DNA from: JAKFWF01 sp963750535
GTDB taxonomy: Bacteria > Pseudomonadota > Alphaproteobacteria > Rhizobiales > Hyphomicrobiaceae
Assembly (NCBI GenBank): GCA_963750535.1
Contig: CAVVRF010000038.1
Location: 95,118-159,117, forward strand
DNA length: 64,000 nucleotides
Direction of reading: 5' to 3'
Shown here: in pieces, positions 9,662 to 29,141 of the stretch
Position numbering within the stretch: position 1 is the stretch's first letter
Layout of the letters: each line of letters starts with the position of its first letter
Translations under genes and position numbers: made by a program
The notes under the pieces: generated by a model
Told to the model about the DNA's origin: nothing
Databases searched by the model: none
Seen by the model: the letters and a program-made list of their open reading frames with translations, nothing else

Positions 9662-10118
9662 GCCGATTGAGCGCGACACCGCGCCGTCGGCGCGGCAACG
9701 TGGCGGTCGGGCCGTGGCCGCAGTTGGCCGCGTTCCGGCCGGTCCGTCTGGAGACCGGTGGCCGCTTGCAACTGCTGACTATTGCATTCGGCGGTCCGGC
9801 CACCTAGCTCTTCGCGGAGGAAGTGCAGCTGGCCGACAAGGTCAAGGAGGTGACCGCGGGCCGGGCTTGGGATTTGTGGAGGAAGCGGGCGCTCGGCCAC
9901 CAAGGCCGGGCAGGCGGTTGATTTTGGTTTGCGGCGCCGGGGTGAGGGCGGTTATTGTCGAGACTCGAGTGGGGTTTGATCAATTCATTGATATATAGGC
10001 GTTTTCTTCAGTTCTTTTGGCGAGCGTAGCCCGCGACGCAATGTCAAGAAAAATGTTGTGACAATGAGCGCAGTATGAGATATGAGCAGGCCTTGGATCG
10101 GGCCGACTCGTGTCCAAG
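9662..10118. other. gene-free spacer between the FAH-family gene and tRNA-Trp
   Basis: No coding frame here has recognisable motifs. The last 130 bases are noticeably AT-richer than the surroundings (runs such as TTGATATATAGGCG and AAGAAAAATGTTG), as expected for the promoter region of the tRNA-Trp/secE/nusG unit. Confidence 0.5.
10058..10086 (+). promoter_or_regulatory. possible sigma-70 promoter for tRNA-Trp/secE
   Basis: GTGACA at 10058-10063 and TATGAG at 10081-10086 are separated by 17 bases and lie 33 bases before the tRNA. Both hexamers are imperfect, so this is only the best visible candidate in an AT-rich spot. Confidence 0.3.
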
Positions 10119-10194
10119 AGGGGCGTAGCTCAATTGGTAGAGCGTCGGTCTCCAAAACCGAAGGTCGGGGGTTCGAGACCCTCCGCCCCTGCCA
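10119..10194 (+). tRNA. trnW: tRNA-Trp (anticodon CCA)
   Basis: A 76-base cloverleaf with a 7-bp acceptor stem (AGGGGCG / CGCCCCT), D-arm GCTCAATTGGTAGAGC, anticodon stem TCGGT/ACCGA with loop CTCCAAA (anticodon CCA), and T-arm with GGTTCGAGACC. The 3' CCA is encoded. The location immediately before secE-nusG is the conserved one in Proteobacteria. Confidence 0.97.
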
Positions 10195-10340
10195 TGTCTT
10201 CTATAGGCTGGATGTGCGGCGAGAGCCGCGCCCCGGCCTTTGCATGTGTCTGATTACAAGCGGATGCCGTTTGCGCGATTTCGCTGGAGCTACAATCTGG
10301 TCCGGCGGTTGATCGGCCCGAGAACGGGATGAAGGGTTTG

Positions 10341-10538
10341 ATGGCGAAGTACAATCCGATCGAGTTCTTTCAGGAAGTGCGCTCCGAGGTGGCCAAGGTC
10401 ACGTGGCCGAGCACCAAGGAAGTGTGGATCACGACGGTCGCCGTCCTGATCATGGTGACGCTGGCTTCGCTGTTCTTCGTGGCGGCCGACCAGATTCTCG
10501 GCTGGCTGGTGAAGCTGGTGCTGGGGATCGGCAGCTGA
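10341..10538 (+). CDS. secE: preprotein translocase subunit SecE
   Basis: The 65-residue protein is the short, single-membrane-segment form of SecE. It opens with the amphipathic block NPIEFFQEVRSEVAKVTWPSTKE, which clamps SecY, followed by one transmembrane helix (TTVAVLIMVTLASLFFVAADQIL). It is part of the SecYEG channel in the inner membrane. ATG 10341 is preferred over 10329 because AAGGGT lies at the right distance and the family normally begins MAK-NP-EF. The tRNA-Trp / secE / nusG order supports the call. Confidence 0.95.
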   Translation: MAKYNPIEFFQEVRSEVAKVTWPSTKEVWITTVAVLIMVTLASLFFVAADQILGWLVKLVLGIGS

Positions 10539-10618
10539 TTTCGAGGCGGAATGCGATTGTTGGATCCGGTTGTGCGCGGGATCGCGGCGGCCTGGCAACT
10601 CAGGATGAAGTGACGAGA

Positions 10619-11161
10619 ATGGCGAAGCCGAAGCGGTGGTACATCGTGCACGCTTACACCAACTTCGAGCGCAAGGTGGCCGACGCCATCCGCGAACGCG
10701 CGAAGCAAGGCGGCATGGAGGGCCTGTTCGAGGAGATCGTGGTGCCGACCGAGGACGTGGTCGAGGTGCGCCGTGGCCGCAAGGTGCAGACCGAGCGGAA
10801 GTTCCTGCCGGGCTATGTGCTCGTCAAGATGGAAATGACCGACGCGGCGTTCCTGATGATCAAGAACACGCCGAAGGTCACCGGGTTCCTGGGGACCGAC
10901 AACAAGGCGACGCCGATCCCGGAAGAAGAGGCGCTGCGGATGATGCGCCATGTCGAGGAGGGCGTGGAGCGGCCGAAGCCGACCGTCACCTTCGAGATCG
11001 GCGAGCAGGTCAAGGTGGCCGAAGGTCCGTTCGCGACCTTCCAGGGCCATGTCGAGGAAGTGGACGAGGAGCGCGCGCGGCTCAAGGTGGCGGTTTCGAT
11101 CTTCGGTCGTCCAACACCGGTCGAGCTCGAGTTCGGGCAGGTCGAGAAGATCAGCGGCTGA
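10619..11161 (+). CDS. nusG: transcription termination/antitermination protein NusG
   Basis: The 180-residue protein has the NGN domain first (WYIVHAYTNFERKVADAI; then KFLPGYVLVKMEMTDAAFLMIKNTPKVTGFLG) and a C-terminal KOW domain (GEQVKVAEGPFATFQGHVEEVDEERARLKVAVSIFGRPTPVEL). NusG binds the RNA polymerase clamp and links transcription to Rho and the ribosome. It lies 80 bases after secE. A GTG at 10610 in the same frame would add three residues, but ATG 10619 fits the usual N-terminus. Confidence 0.97.
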   Translation: MAKPKRWYIVHAYTNFERKVADAIRERAKQGGMEGLFEEIVVPTEDVVEVRRGRKVQTERKFLPGYVLVKMEMTDAAFLMIKNTPKVTGFLGTDNKATPIPEEEALRMMRHVEEGVERPKPTVTFEIGEQVKVAEGPFATFQGHVEEVDEERARLKVAVSIFGRPTPVELEFGQVEKISG

Positions 11162-11303
11162 ACAGATCGAGGGATGATGACATTCAAGCTCCGGCAGTGA
11201 TGCCGGTTGTACGTGCGGGAGGGCACCGGATTGGTCCGGAGTCCGCCGACCGCTAACCCTGGAGGGGCTTTCGGGCGCCTCCGCAGTTGCCAGGGGAGAC
11301 CAG

Positions 11304-11732
11304 ATGGCGAAAAAGATCGACGGCTACATCAACCTGCAAGTGCCGGCCGGCAAGGCAAATCCTTCGCCGCCGATCGGCCCCGCGCTTGGCCAGCGCGGCG
11401 TCAACATCATGGAATTCTGCAAGGCGTTCAATGCCAAGACCAAGGAAATGGAGCCGGAAACGCCAATTCCCGTGAAGATCACGGTGTTCTCGGACCGCTC
11501 GTTCACGTTCGAGATGCGCACGCCGCCGGCAAGCTTCTTCCTCAAGAAGGCGGCGAAGATCAACTCCGGCAGCAAGACGCCGGGCGTGACGAGCGCTGGC
11601 ACGGTGACGATGGCGCAGTGCCGCGAGATCGCCCAGACCAAGCTCAAGGACCTGAACACCGACAACGTCGAGCAGGCTGCCCGCACGATCGCCGGTTCGG
11701 CCCGGTCGATGGGCATCCAGGTGACGGAGTAA
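11304..11732 (+). CDS. rplK: 50S ribosomal protein L11
   Basis: The 142-residue protein shows the L11 N-terminal block (LQVPAGKANPSPPIGPALGQRGVNIMEFCKAFN, in two runs) and the rRNA-binding C-terminal domain ending in TIAGSARSMGIQV. L11 binds the GTPase-associated region of 23S rRNA and is involved in stringent-response sensing. It lies 142 bases after nusG and 5 bases before rplA, as part of the L11 operon. Confidence 0.98.
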   Translation: MAKKIDGYINLQVPAGKANPSPPIGPALGQRGVNIMEFCKAFNAKTKEMEPETPIPVKITVFSDRSFTFEMRTPPASFFLKKAAKINSGSKTPGVTSAGTVTMAQCREIAQTKLKDLNTDNVEQAARTIAGSARSMGIQVTE

Positions 11733-11737
11733 CGATC

Positions 11738-12448
11738 ATGAGCAAAGCTGGAAAGCGCATCCGTACCGCCCGCGAAGGCGTGAACCGGGACAAGGCCTAC
11801 GCGCTCGAGGAGGCGGTCAAGCTCGTCAAGTCGCGCGCCAAGGCCAAGTTCGACGAGACGGTCGACATCGCGATGAACCTCGGCGTCGATCCGAAGCATG
11901 CCGATCAGATGGTCCGCGGCGTATGCAACCTGCCGAACGGCTCGGGCCGCACGCTCAGGGTCGCGGTGTTCGCCCGCGGTGCCAAGGCGGAGGAGGCGAA
12001 GGCAGCCGGTGCCGACGTGGTCGGCGCCGAGGATCTCGTCGAGACCGTGTCCAAGGGCACGATCAACTTCGACCGTTGTATCGCGACGCCGGACATGATG
12101 GGCCTCGTCGGCCGCCTCGGCAAGGTGCTGGGCCCGCGCGGCCTGATGCCGAACCCGCGTGTCGGCACCGTCACGATGGATGTCGCCGGCGCGGTCAAGG
12201 GCGCCAAGGGCGGCGCGGTCGAGTTCCGCGTCGAGAAGGCAGGCATCGTGCACGCCGGTGTCGGCAAGGTCAGCTTCACCGAGGCGGCGCTGGCGGAGAA
12301 CATCCGCGCCTTCGTCGACGCGGTGAACAGGGCGAAGCCGGCTGGTTCAAAGGGCACCTATCTCAAGAAGGTCGCGATCAAGTCGACCATGGGGCCGGGC
12401 GTCAAGGTCGACCACTCGACCGTGATCACCGCGACGGCGCAGCATTGA
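11738..12448 (+). CDS. rplA: 50S ribosomal protein L1
   Basis: The 236-residue protein carries the L1 family pattern: an N-terminal YALEEAVKLVK helix, FDETVDIAMNLGVDPKHADQ, the central PDMMGLVGRLGKVLGPRGLMPNP loop, and the C-terminal KSTMGPGVKVD. L1 forms the mobile stalk at the ribosomal E site and in many bacteria represses its own operon mRNA. ATG 11738 lies 5 bases after rplK. The spacing to rplJ downstream is large (395 bases) because of an RNA leader. Confidence 0.98.
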   Translation: MSKAGKRIRTAREGVNRDKAYALEEAVKLVKSRAKAKFDETVDIAMNLGVDPKHADQMVRGVCNLPNGSGRTLRVAVFARGAKAEEAKAAGADVVGAEDLVETVSKGTINFDRCIATPDMMGLVGRLGKVLGPRGLMPNPRVGTVTMDVAGAVKGAKGGAVEFRVEKAGIVHAGVGKVSFTEAALAENIRAFVDAVNRAKPAGSKGTYLKKVAIKSTMGPGVKVDHSTVITATAQH

Positions 12449-12525
12449 AGTATTCGCGGAGCCCGGCGACGGGCTTCCGATGAATGGGCGGGCTCGCAAG
12501 GGCCCAGTCCAGGGGCGGTCGCCTG

Positions 12526-12640
12526 AATACCGGCATCGTTCCGAACCTGTCCGAGATTGCAGGCGCGGCTTTCACCCGAGGGCTGCTTAATCCCCACCAA
12601 GATCCGCGGGGGCCAGCATGAGACGGGAGGCAACCCGAAA
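12526..12640 (+). ncRNA. L10 leader: autoregulatory RNA of the rplJ-rplL operon (alphaproteobacterial type)
   Basis: The 395-base rplA-rplJ spacer contains CTGTCCGAGATTGCAGG at 12547-12563 and CCAGCATGAGACGGG at about 12613-12627. These are the conserved sides of the kink-turn element to which L10(L12)4 binds in alphaproteobacteria. The variable, pairing-rich middle lies between them. A short stem (AGGGC-TTTGC-GCCCT) occurs further on at about 12755-12770. Known function of the family: excess L10/L12 represses translation of rplJ-rplL. The boundaries are approximate because only the conserved core can be recognised by eye. Confidence 0.75.
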
Positions 12641-12843
12641 TTCGCCAGTCCCGCTCGCGGGACGTGCAGTTACGGTTTGAATCTCTCCGGGCACGCTCCG
12701 GCCGGCCAGTTTCGGTCAGCAGGGCGGACAGGTGAAGCGGCCCGACGGCCGGAAGGGCTTTGCGCCCTGCCGTTGCCATCGGGTCAAACTCCAACCGGCC
12801 GAGGACCGCTTGCGGTCCAAGGCACAAGCTAGGAGAGGCTTAA

Positions 12844-13353
12844 GTGGACAGAGCTGCGAAAGCAGAGCTCGTGACCGCGCTCCACGACGTGTTCAAGGAC
12901 ACGGGCGTGGTCGTAGTTGCCCACTATGCCGGTATGACGGTCGCCCAGATGACCGACTACCGCCGCAAGATCAATGCGGCGGGCGGGTCGGTCAAGGTGG
13001 CCAAGAACCGGCTGGCGAAGATCGCAGCGAAGGATACGGACTCCGAGGCAATCGTGCATCTCTTCAAGGGCCAGACATGTCTGGCCTATTCGAAGGACCC
13101 GATTGCCGCGGCGAAGGTTGCCGTCCAGTACGCCAAGACGAACGACAAGCTCGTCATTCTCGGCGGCACGATGGGCAGGACCGTCCTCGACGCAGCGAAT
13201 GTGAAAGCTCTCGCCGAGCTGCCTTCGCTGGATGAGCTGCGGGCCAAGCTGATCGGCCTCCTGAACGCGCCGGCGACGAAGATCGCCCGCACGATCATGG
13301 AGCCGGGCGCCAAGCTCGCACGCGTGATCCAGGCGAAGGCTGCACAAGGGTAA
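12844..13353 (+). CDS. rplJ: 50S ribosomal protein L10
   Basis: The 169-residue protein starts with GTG at 12844 behind a strong AGGAGAGG site. It has the L10 N-terminal rRNA-binding domain (VVVVAHYAGMTVAQMTDYRRK; then GSVKVAKNRLAKIA) and a C-terminal helix (ARTIMEPGAKLARVIQAKA) that holds L7/L12 dimers. L10 is the base of the ribosomal stalk and the repressor of its own leader upstream. rplL follows after 77 bases. Confidence 0.97.
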   Translation: MDRAAKAELVTALHDVFKDTGVVVVAHYAGMTVAQMTDYRRKINAAGGSVKVAKNRLAKIAAKDTDSEAIVHLFKGQTCLAYSKDPIAAAKVAVQYAKTNDKLVILGGTMGRTVLDAANVKALAELPSLDELRAKLIGLLNAPATKIARTIMEPGAKLARVIQAKAAQG

Positions 13354-13430
13354 CGAAGACCAACGCGCTGGGCACAGGAAGCTCCGCAAACTGACACCAA
13401 CAGACCATTCAAACCGATAAGGAACCTACC

Positions 13431-13808
13431 ATGACCGATCTCACCAAGATCGTAGAAGATCTCTCGAAGCTGACCGTTCTCGAGGCCGCCGAGCTCGCCA
13501 AGATGCTCGAGGAGAAGTGGGGCGTCTCGGCTGCTGCCGCCGTCGCCGTCGCTGCTGCTCCGGGCGGTGGCGCTGCTGCTCCGGCCGCCGAGGAGCAGAC
13601 CGAGTTCAACGTCGTGCTGATCTCGGGCGGCGACAAGAAGATCAACGTCATCAAGGAAGTCCGCGCCATCACCGGTCTCGGCCTGAAGGAGGCCAAGGAT
13701 CTCGTCGAGGCCGGCGGCAAGACCGTGAAGGAAGGCGTCTCGAAGGACGAGGCCGCCAAGCTGAAGAAGCAGCTCGAGGACCAGGGCGCGAAGGTCGAGC
13801 TGAAGTAA
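13431..13808 (+). CDS. rplL: 50S ribosomal protein L7/L12
   Basis: The 125-residue acidic protein has the dimerising N-terminal domain (LTVLEAAELAKMLEEKWGVSA), an alanine/glycine-rich hinge, and the factor-binding C-terminal domain (KKINVIKEVRAITGLGLKEAKDLVE). It is present in several copies per ribosome and recruits translation factors such as EF-Tu and EF-G. An AAGGAAC site precedes the ATG. Downstream there is a long imperfect hairpin before rpoB, which may separate rplL from rpoBC expression. Confidence 0.98.
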   Translation: MTDLTKIVEDLSKLTVLEAAELAKMLEEKWGVSAAAAVAVAAAPGGGAAAPAAEEQTEFNVVLISGGDKKINVIKEVRAITGLGLKEAKDLVEAGGKTVKEGVSKDEAAKLKKQLEDQGAKVELK

Positions 13809-13821
13809 GAGACGAGGGAGT

Positions 13822-13862
13822 GGGGAGTGAGGGAGTAGTGAATAGTCTACTCCCAACTCCCC
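13822..13862 (+). repeat. long imperfect hairpin between rplL and rpoB, built from ACTCCC-type units
   Basis: GGGGAGT (13822-13828) plus GGGAGTAG (13831-13838) pair with CTACTCCC (13847-13854) plus ACTCCCC (13856-13862), leaving only a small internal bulge and an 8-base loop. Further ACTCCC-like units flank the stem. No T-run follows. It may attenuate or process the rplL-rpoB transcript, or be a dispersed repeat that landed here. Confidence 0.6.
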
Positions 13863-14087
13863 ATTCCCAACTCCCGCCCGCACTGCGGGCAAGACGGTTC
13901 TCCGGAGCGGCTGGACGGGGTCGAAAATCGGCCTGTTCCGGACGCTCCGGTGAACCGTTTCAAGGGTCGGAGCCGGGCCTGGAGCCCGGCCGCAGGCCTC
14001 GAGGCGTGACGCGATACGTGCAGCATCTGGTGGCGGCGAGGACGATGTTTCCCGCCGCCCGACCAGCAGAGAAGGAGCGGACAGGGC

Positions 14088-18248
<4,161 letters not shown>

Positions 18249-18401
18249 CCGCCGACGGATCGGCGAGGGAGGCCACGCCAGTCAGTCCCGGGCGTGCCCC
18301 CTCGCCATTCGAACCTCGACCGCCGGCAATTGGTCGAGGAAGTCAGACGATCACATGAGCCCTTAGCGAAGCCGCCCCCTTCGCCGACAGGAGATCAGCC
18401 G

Positions 18402-22626
<4,225 letters not shown>

Positions 22627-22664
22627 CGCCGCGGGCCGTGGTGTTGCAACACTTCGGAACGAAC

Positions 22665-22695
22665 GAACGAGGGCACTTGCCCTCGTTCACTTTTT
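22665..22695 (+). terminator. intrinsic terminator after rpoC
   Basis: GAACGAGGGCA (22665-22675) and TGCCCTCGTTC (22678-22688) form an 11-bp perfect stem with a 2-base nominal loop (about 4 bases in practice), followed by ACTTTTTG. It lies about 40 bases after the rpoC stop. Confidence 0.85.
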
Positions 22696-22775
22696 GAGCC
22701 GCCGACCTCGATGCGCCTGCGGCGAGATGCGCGGGCCGGGTAGCAAAAAAAAGCACACGCAAGCCCCGAGAGGAG

Positions 22776-22804
22776 TTGACCAGGGGTGAAGGTGTGTATA
22801 TGAC
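22776..22804 (+). promoter_or_regulatory. probable sigma-70 promoter of the rpsL-rpsG-fusA-tuf unit
   Basis: TTGACC at 22776-22781 is followed by TATATG at 22797 (15-base spacing) or TATGAC at 22799-22804 (17-base spacing). It lies between the rpoC terminator and rpsL. The 17-base option is the better geometry. Confidence 0.5.
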
Positions 22805-23056
22805 CACGTCCAACTCTCTCGGTCAGGTGGTAGGCCAATTCTGCTTCGGCGTTCGCGCCGCGCCGGTCTAGACACTGCCGTATCCAAGCAGAGACACATA
22901 TTCGGGCTCATGACCCGTTGCTCCACATGGAGTACGGGTCCTCTGAATTTCGAGCTGGGCGATCGCAGTGCGCGATGCCCGGCTGATAGGCTTGACGCTG
23001 TTTGTACATTGCAAACGGTGTCGAGGAACGGACGTTCTAGGACGGACAGGGGCATC

Positions 23057-23428
23057 ATGCCGACGATACAACAGCTGATCCGCAAGGCGCGGACGCCGAA
23101 GACCTACCGGGAAAAGTCCCGGCACATGGAGGCTTGCCCGCAGAAGCGTGGCGTGTGCACGCGCGTCTATACGACGACGCCCAAGAAGCCCAACTCGGCG
23201 TTGCGCAAGGTTGCCAAGATCCGCCTGACCAACGGCTTCGAGGTCATTGGCTATATCCCCGGCGAAGGCCATAATTTGCAGGAGCACTCGGTGGTGCTGA
23301 TCCGCGGCGGCCGCGTCAAGGACTTGCCTGGCGTGCGCTACCACATCATCCGCGGCGTCCTTGATACCCAGGGCGTCGGCGACCGCAAGCAGCGCCGCTC
23401 CAAGTACGGCGCCAAGCGGCCGAAGTAA
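23057..23428 (+). CDS. rpsL: 30S ribosomal protein S12
   Basis: The 123-residue protein matches S12 throughout (CPQKRGVCTRVYTTTPKKPN; GEGHNLQEHSVVLIRGGRVK; C-terminal KQRRSKYGAKRPK). It sits at the decoding centre. Lys43 and Lys88, the usual streptomycin-resistance positions, are wild type. Residues 21-24 read SRHM where S12 normally has VPAL. The bases at 23111-23128 in the shifted frame spell KVPA, and removing one A from GCACATGG would give ALE. A missing base near 23115 and a surplus one near 23125 therefore probably corrupt four residues while the frame stays open. Confidence 0.96.
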   Translation: MPTIQQLIRKARTPKTYREKSRHMEACPQKRGVCTRVYTTTPKKPNSALRKVAKIRLTNGFEVIGYIPGEGHNLQEHSVVLIRGGRVKDLPGVRYHIIRGVLDTQGVGDRKQRRSKYGAKRPK

Positions 23429-23502
23429 TCGCGATGGCCGGCGCGATGACCGCGAGCCGGCCGTTACAACTCGATCAGATCCGGAATTGAGGGCAGTCCC
23501 CT

Positions 23503-23973
23503 ATGTCCCGTCGTCACAAGGCTCAGAAGCGCGAGATCAACCCCGATCCGAAGTTCGGGGATCTGGTGCTGACCAAGTTCATGAACGCGGTCATGGAGCA
23601 GGGCAAGAAGTCGGTCGCCGAGCAGATCGTCTACGGCGCGCTGGAGCGCATGGAATCGAGAGCCAAGTCGGACCCGATCGTGATGTTCCGCTCGGCGCTC
23701 GAGAACGTGATGCCGGCCGTCGAGGTGCGTTCGCGTCGCGTCGGCGGCGCCACGTATCAGGTTCCGGTCGAGGTGCGCAACGAGCGTCGGCAGGCGCTGG
23801 CGATCCGCTGGATCATTGCCGCGGCGCGCGCCCGCAACGAGAACACGATGGTCGAGCGGCTGTCGGGCGAGCTGCTCGATGCGGCCAACAATCGCGGTAC
23901 GGCGGTGAAGAAGCGGGAAGACACGCACAAGATGGCGGAAGCCAATCGCGCGTTCTCGCATTATCGCTGGTAA
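23503..23973 (+). CDS. rpsG: 30S ribosomal protein S7
   Basis: The 156-residue protein is a normal-length S7: MSRRHKAQKREINPDPKFGD start, the central PAVEVRSRRVGGATYQVPVE beta-hairpin region that contacts the E site, and the C-terminal HKMAEANRAFSHYRW. S7 nucleates assembly of the 30S head and represses the str operon in E. coli. It is 74 bases after rpsL and 21 bases before fusA. Confidence 0.98.
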   Translation: MSRRHKAQKREINPDPKFGDLVLTKFMNAVMEQGKKSVAEQIVYGALERMESRAKSDPIVMFRSALENVMPAVEVRSRRVGGATYQVPVEVRNERRQALAIRWIIAAARARNENTMVERLSGELLDAANNRGTAVKKREDTHKMAEANRAFSHYRW

Positions 23974-23994
23974 TACCTTTCGGAGGCTCGAGCC

Positions 23995-26074
<2,080 letters not shown>

Positions 26075-26181
26075 TCGCCATGGTGCCGGCGATCGGGCGC
26101 GAGCCCGCTCGATACGGCACTGCGGCGACGGCAATGCCGAAGCCAAACGGAACCCGGAAGTTGAACTGAGGAGAGCCTCCC

Positions 26182-27372
<1,191 letters not shown>

Positions 27373-27381
27373 CGGAAACTA

Positions 27382-27419
27382 GAGCCGAAGCAGGGCGGAG
27401 GGCGCCCTGCTTCCGGCTC
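27382..27419 (+). other. hairpin in the tuf-rpsJ spacer
   Basis: GAGCCG plus AAGCAGGGC (27382-27396) pair with GCCCTGCTT plus CGGCTC (27404-27419), with one bulged C and a 7-base loop. It makes a 15-bp stem directly after tuf. There is no T-run, so it is more likely an RNA-processing or mRNA-stabilising stem than a complete terminator. Confidence 0.6.
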
Positions 27420-27439
27420 GAACCAGCGAGTTTGCGACC

Positions 27440-27748
27440 ATGAACGGCCAAAACATCCGCATCCGGCTCAAAGCGTTCGATCATCGAATCCTCGATGCGT
27501 CGACGCGCGAGATCGTGAACACTGCGAAGCGCACTGGCGCGGAAGTGCGCGGGCCGATCCCGCTGCCGACGCGCAAGGAGATGTTCACGGTGAACCGCTC
27601 CCCGCACATCGACAAGAAAAGCCGCGAGCAGTTCGAGATGCGCACTCACAAGCGCCTGCTCGATATCGTCGATCCGACCCCGCAGACCGTGGACGCGCTG
27701 ATGAAGCTCGACCTGGCGGCCGGCGTGGATGTCGAGATCAAGCTCTGA
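27440..27748 (+). CDS. rpsJ: 30S ribosomal protein S10
   Basis: The 102-residue protein is the standard S10: IRIRLKAFDHRILDASTREI, GPIPLPTRKEMFTVNRSPHI and HKRLLDIVDPTPQTVDALM. It is in the 30S head and also forms the NusB-NusE antitermination complex (as NusE). It is the first gene of the S10 operon, 68 bases after tuf. Confidence 0.98.
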   Translation: MNGQNIRIRLKAFDHRILDASTREIVNTAKRTGAEVRGPIPLPTRKEMFTVNRSPHIDKKSREQFEMRTHKRLLDIVDPTPQTVDALMKLDLAAGVDVEIKL

Positions 27749-27822
27749 AAACCCAGTTTCACGGGGACCTGTGTCGCGGGTGAAACCGCCGACGCCGCCC
27801 AATAGGAAGAGGACCGCATAAG

Positions 27823-28515
27823 ATGCGCTCCGGATTGATCGCTCAGAAAGTGGGAATGACCCGCATCTTCACGGATGGCGGCGAGCATATTCCCGTGACC
27901 GTGCTGAAGGTGGACAACTGTCAGGTCGTCGCCCATCGCACCGATGAGTCGAATGGCTATACCGCTCTGCAGCTCGGCGTGGGCACGCGCAAGCCGACCA
28001 ATATCAGCAAGGCCGAGCGGCAGCACTTCGCGGTCGCCAACGTCGAGCCGAAGCGCAAGGTGGTCGAGTTCCGCGTCAGCCCCGAGAACATGATCGCGGT
28101 CGGCTCCGAGCTGACCGTAAATCATTTCGTCACCGGTCAGCTGGTCGACGTCACCGGCACCAACCAGGGCAAGGGCATGGCCGGCCCGATGAAGCGCTGG
28201 AACTTCGGCGGCCTGCGCGCCACGCACGGCGTGTCGATCAGCCACCGCAGCCACGGCTCGACCGGCCAGCGCCAGGACCCCGGCAAGGTGTTCAAGGGCA
28301 AGAAGATGGCCGGCAACATGGGCAACATGCGGGTGACGACGCAGAACCTGCAGGTCGTCAAGACCGACGTCGAGCGCGGCCTCGTGATGATCAAGGGCGC
28401 GGTTCCTGGCAACAAGGGCGGCTGGGTGCTGATCCGCGACGCCGTGAAGAAGCCGCTGCCGAAGGATGCGCCGAAGCCGGGCGCGTTCAAGGCCGCCGCC
28501 GGGGCGAAGGAGTAA
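27823..28515 (+). CDS. rplC: 50S ribosomal protein L3
   Basis: The 230-residue protein has the L3 pattern GLIAQKVGMTRIFTDGG, the internal loop region FGGLRATHGVSISHRSHGST that reaches toward the peptidyl-transferase centre, and KVFKGKKMAGNMGNMRVT. The C-terminus is extended by an alanine/lysine-rich tail. L3 is an early assembly protein of the 50S subunit. GGAAGAGG precedes the ATG. Confidence 0.98.
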   Translation: MRSGLIAQKVGMTRIFTDGGEHIPVTVLKVDNCQVVAHRTDESNGYTALQLGVGTRKPTNISKAERQHFAVANVEPKRKVVEFRVSPENMIAVGSELTVNHFVTGQLVDVTGTNQGKGMAGPMKRWNFGGLRATHGVSISHRSHGSTGQRQDPGKVFKGKKMAGNMGNMRVTTQNLQVVKTDVERGLVMIKGAVPGNKGGWVLIRDAVKKPLPKDAPKPGAFKAAAGAKE

Positions 28516-28520
28516 GCACG

Positions 28521-29141
28521 ATGCAGGCGAACGTAACCACGATCGAGAACGCATCGGCCGGCACGGTCGAGCTTCCCGATGCGATCTTCGGCCTCGAGCC
28601 GCGCCAGGATCTGATCCAGCGCATGGTCCGCTGGCAGCTTCTGAAGCGCATGGCCGGCACGCATCATGCGCAGGACCGTTCGGAAGTGAACGTCACCGGC
28701 AAGAAGATGTACAAGCAGAAGGGCACCGGCAGCGCTCGTCACGGCGACAAGTCGGTGCCGCAGTGGCGCGGTGGCGGCAAGGCTTTCGGCCCCAAGCCGC
28801 GCAGCCACGAGATCGGTCTGACCAAGAAGGTGCGGGCGCTGGCGCTGCGCCACGCCTTGTCGGCCAAGGCCAAGGCCGGCGAGATCGTCGTGCTCGACGC
28901 CGCGAAGTCGGCGAGCGGCAAGACCGGCGATCTTCGGCAGCACTTCGGCAAGCTCAACCTCGACAACGCGCTGATCATCGACGGCGCCGAGCTCGACGTG
29001 CCGTTCGCCCGCGCGGCGCGCAACCTGCCGAACATCGACGTCCTGCCGGTGCAGGGCATCAACGTCTACGACATCCTGCGCCGCAAGAAGCTGGTGCTGA
29101 CCAAGGCCGCGGTCCAGGCGCTGGAGGCGCGCTTCAAATGA
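28521..29141 (+). CDS. rplD: 50S ribosomal protein L4
   Basis: The 206-residue protein carries the L4 loop that enters the exit tunnel (KMYKQKGTGSARHGDKSVPQ; WRGGGKAFGPKPRSH) and the globular C-terminal part (ALIIDGAEL; NVYDILRRKKLVLTKAAV). In E. coli L4 also represses the S10 operon; no matching leader structure is evident here. It is 5 bases after rplC and overlaps rplW by 4 bases. Confidence 0.98.
   Translation: MQANVTTIENASAGTVELPDAIFGLEPRQDLIQRMVRWQLLKRMAGTHHAQDRSEVNVTGKKMYKQKGTGSARHGDKSVPQWRGGGKAFGPKPRSHEIGLTKKVRALALRHALSAKAKAGEIVVLDAAKSASGKTGDLRQHFGKLNLDNALIIDGAELDVPFARAARNLPNIDVLPVQGINVYDILRRKKLVLTKAAVQALEARFK

Larger units (their letters stand above)
22627..23056. other. rpoC-rpsL spacer with terminator and promoter
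   Basis: The spacer has no convincing coding frame. It contains a strong hairpin with a T-run shortly after rpoC and, about 80 bases later, a TTGACC hexamer with AT-rich sequence 15-17 bases downstream. So the rpoBC and rpsL transcription units are probably separated here. Confidence 0.6.

Noticed and set aside
9662..9998. A small gene between the FAH-family gene and tRNA-Trp
   Set aside because: The frames present are interrupted, lack a ribosome-binding site and have no recognisable motif.
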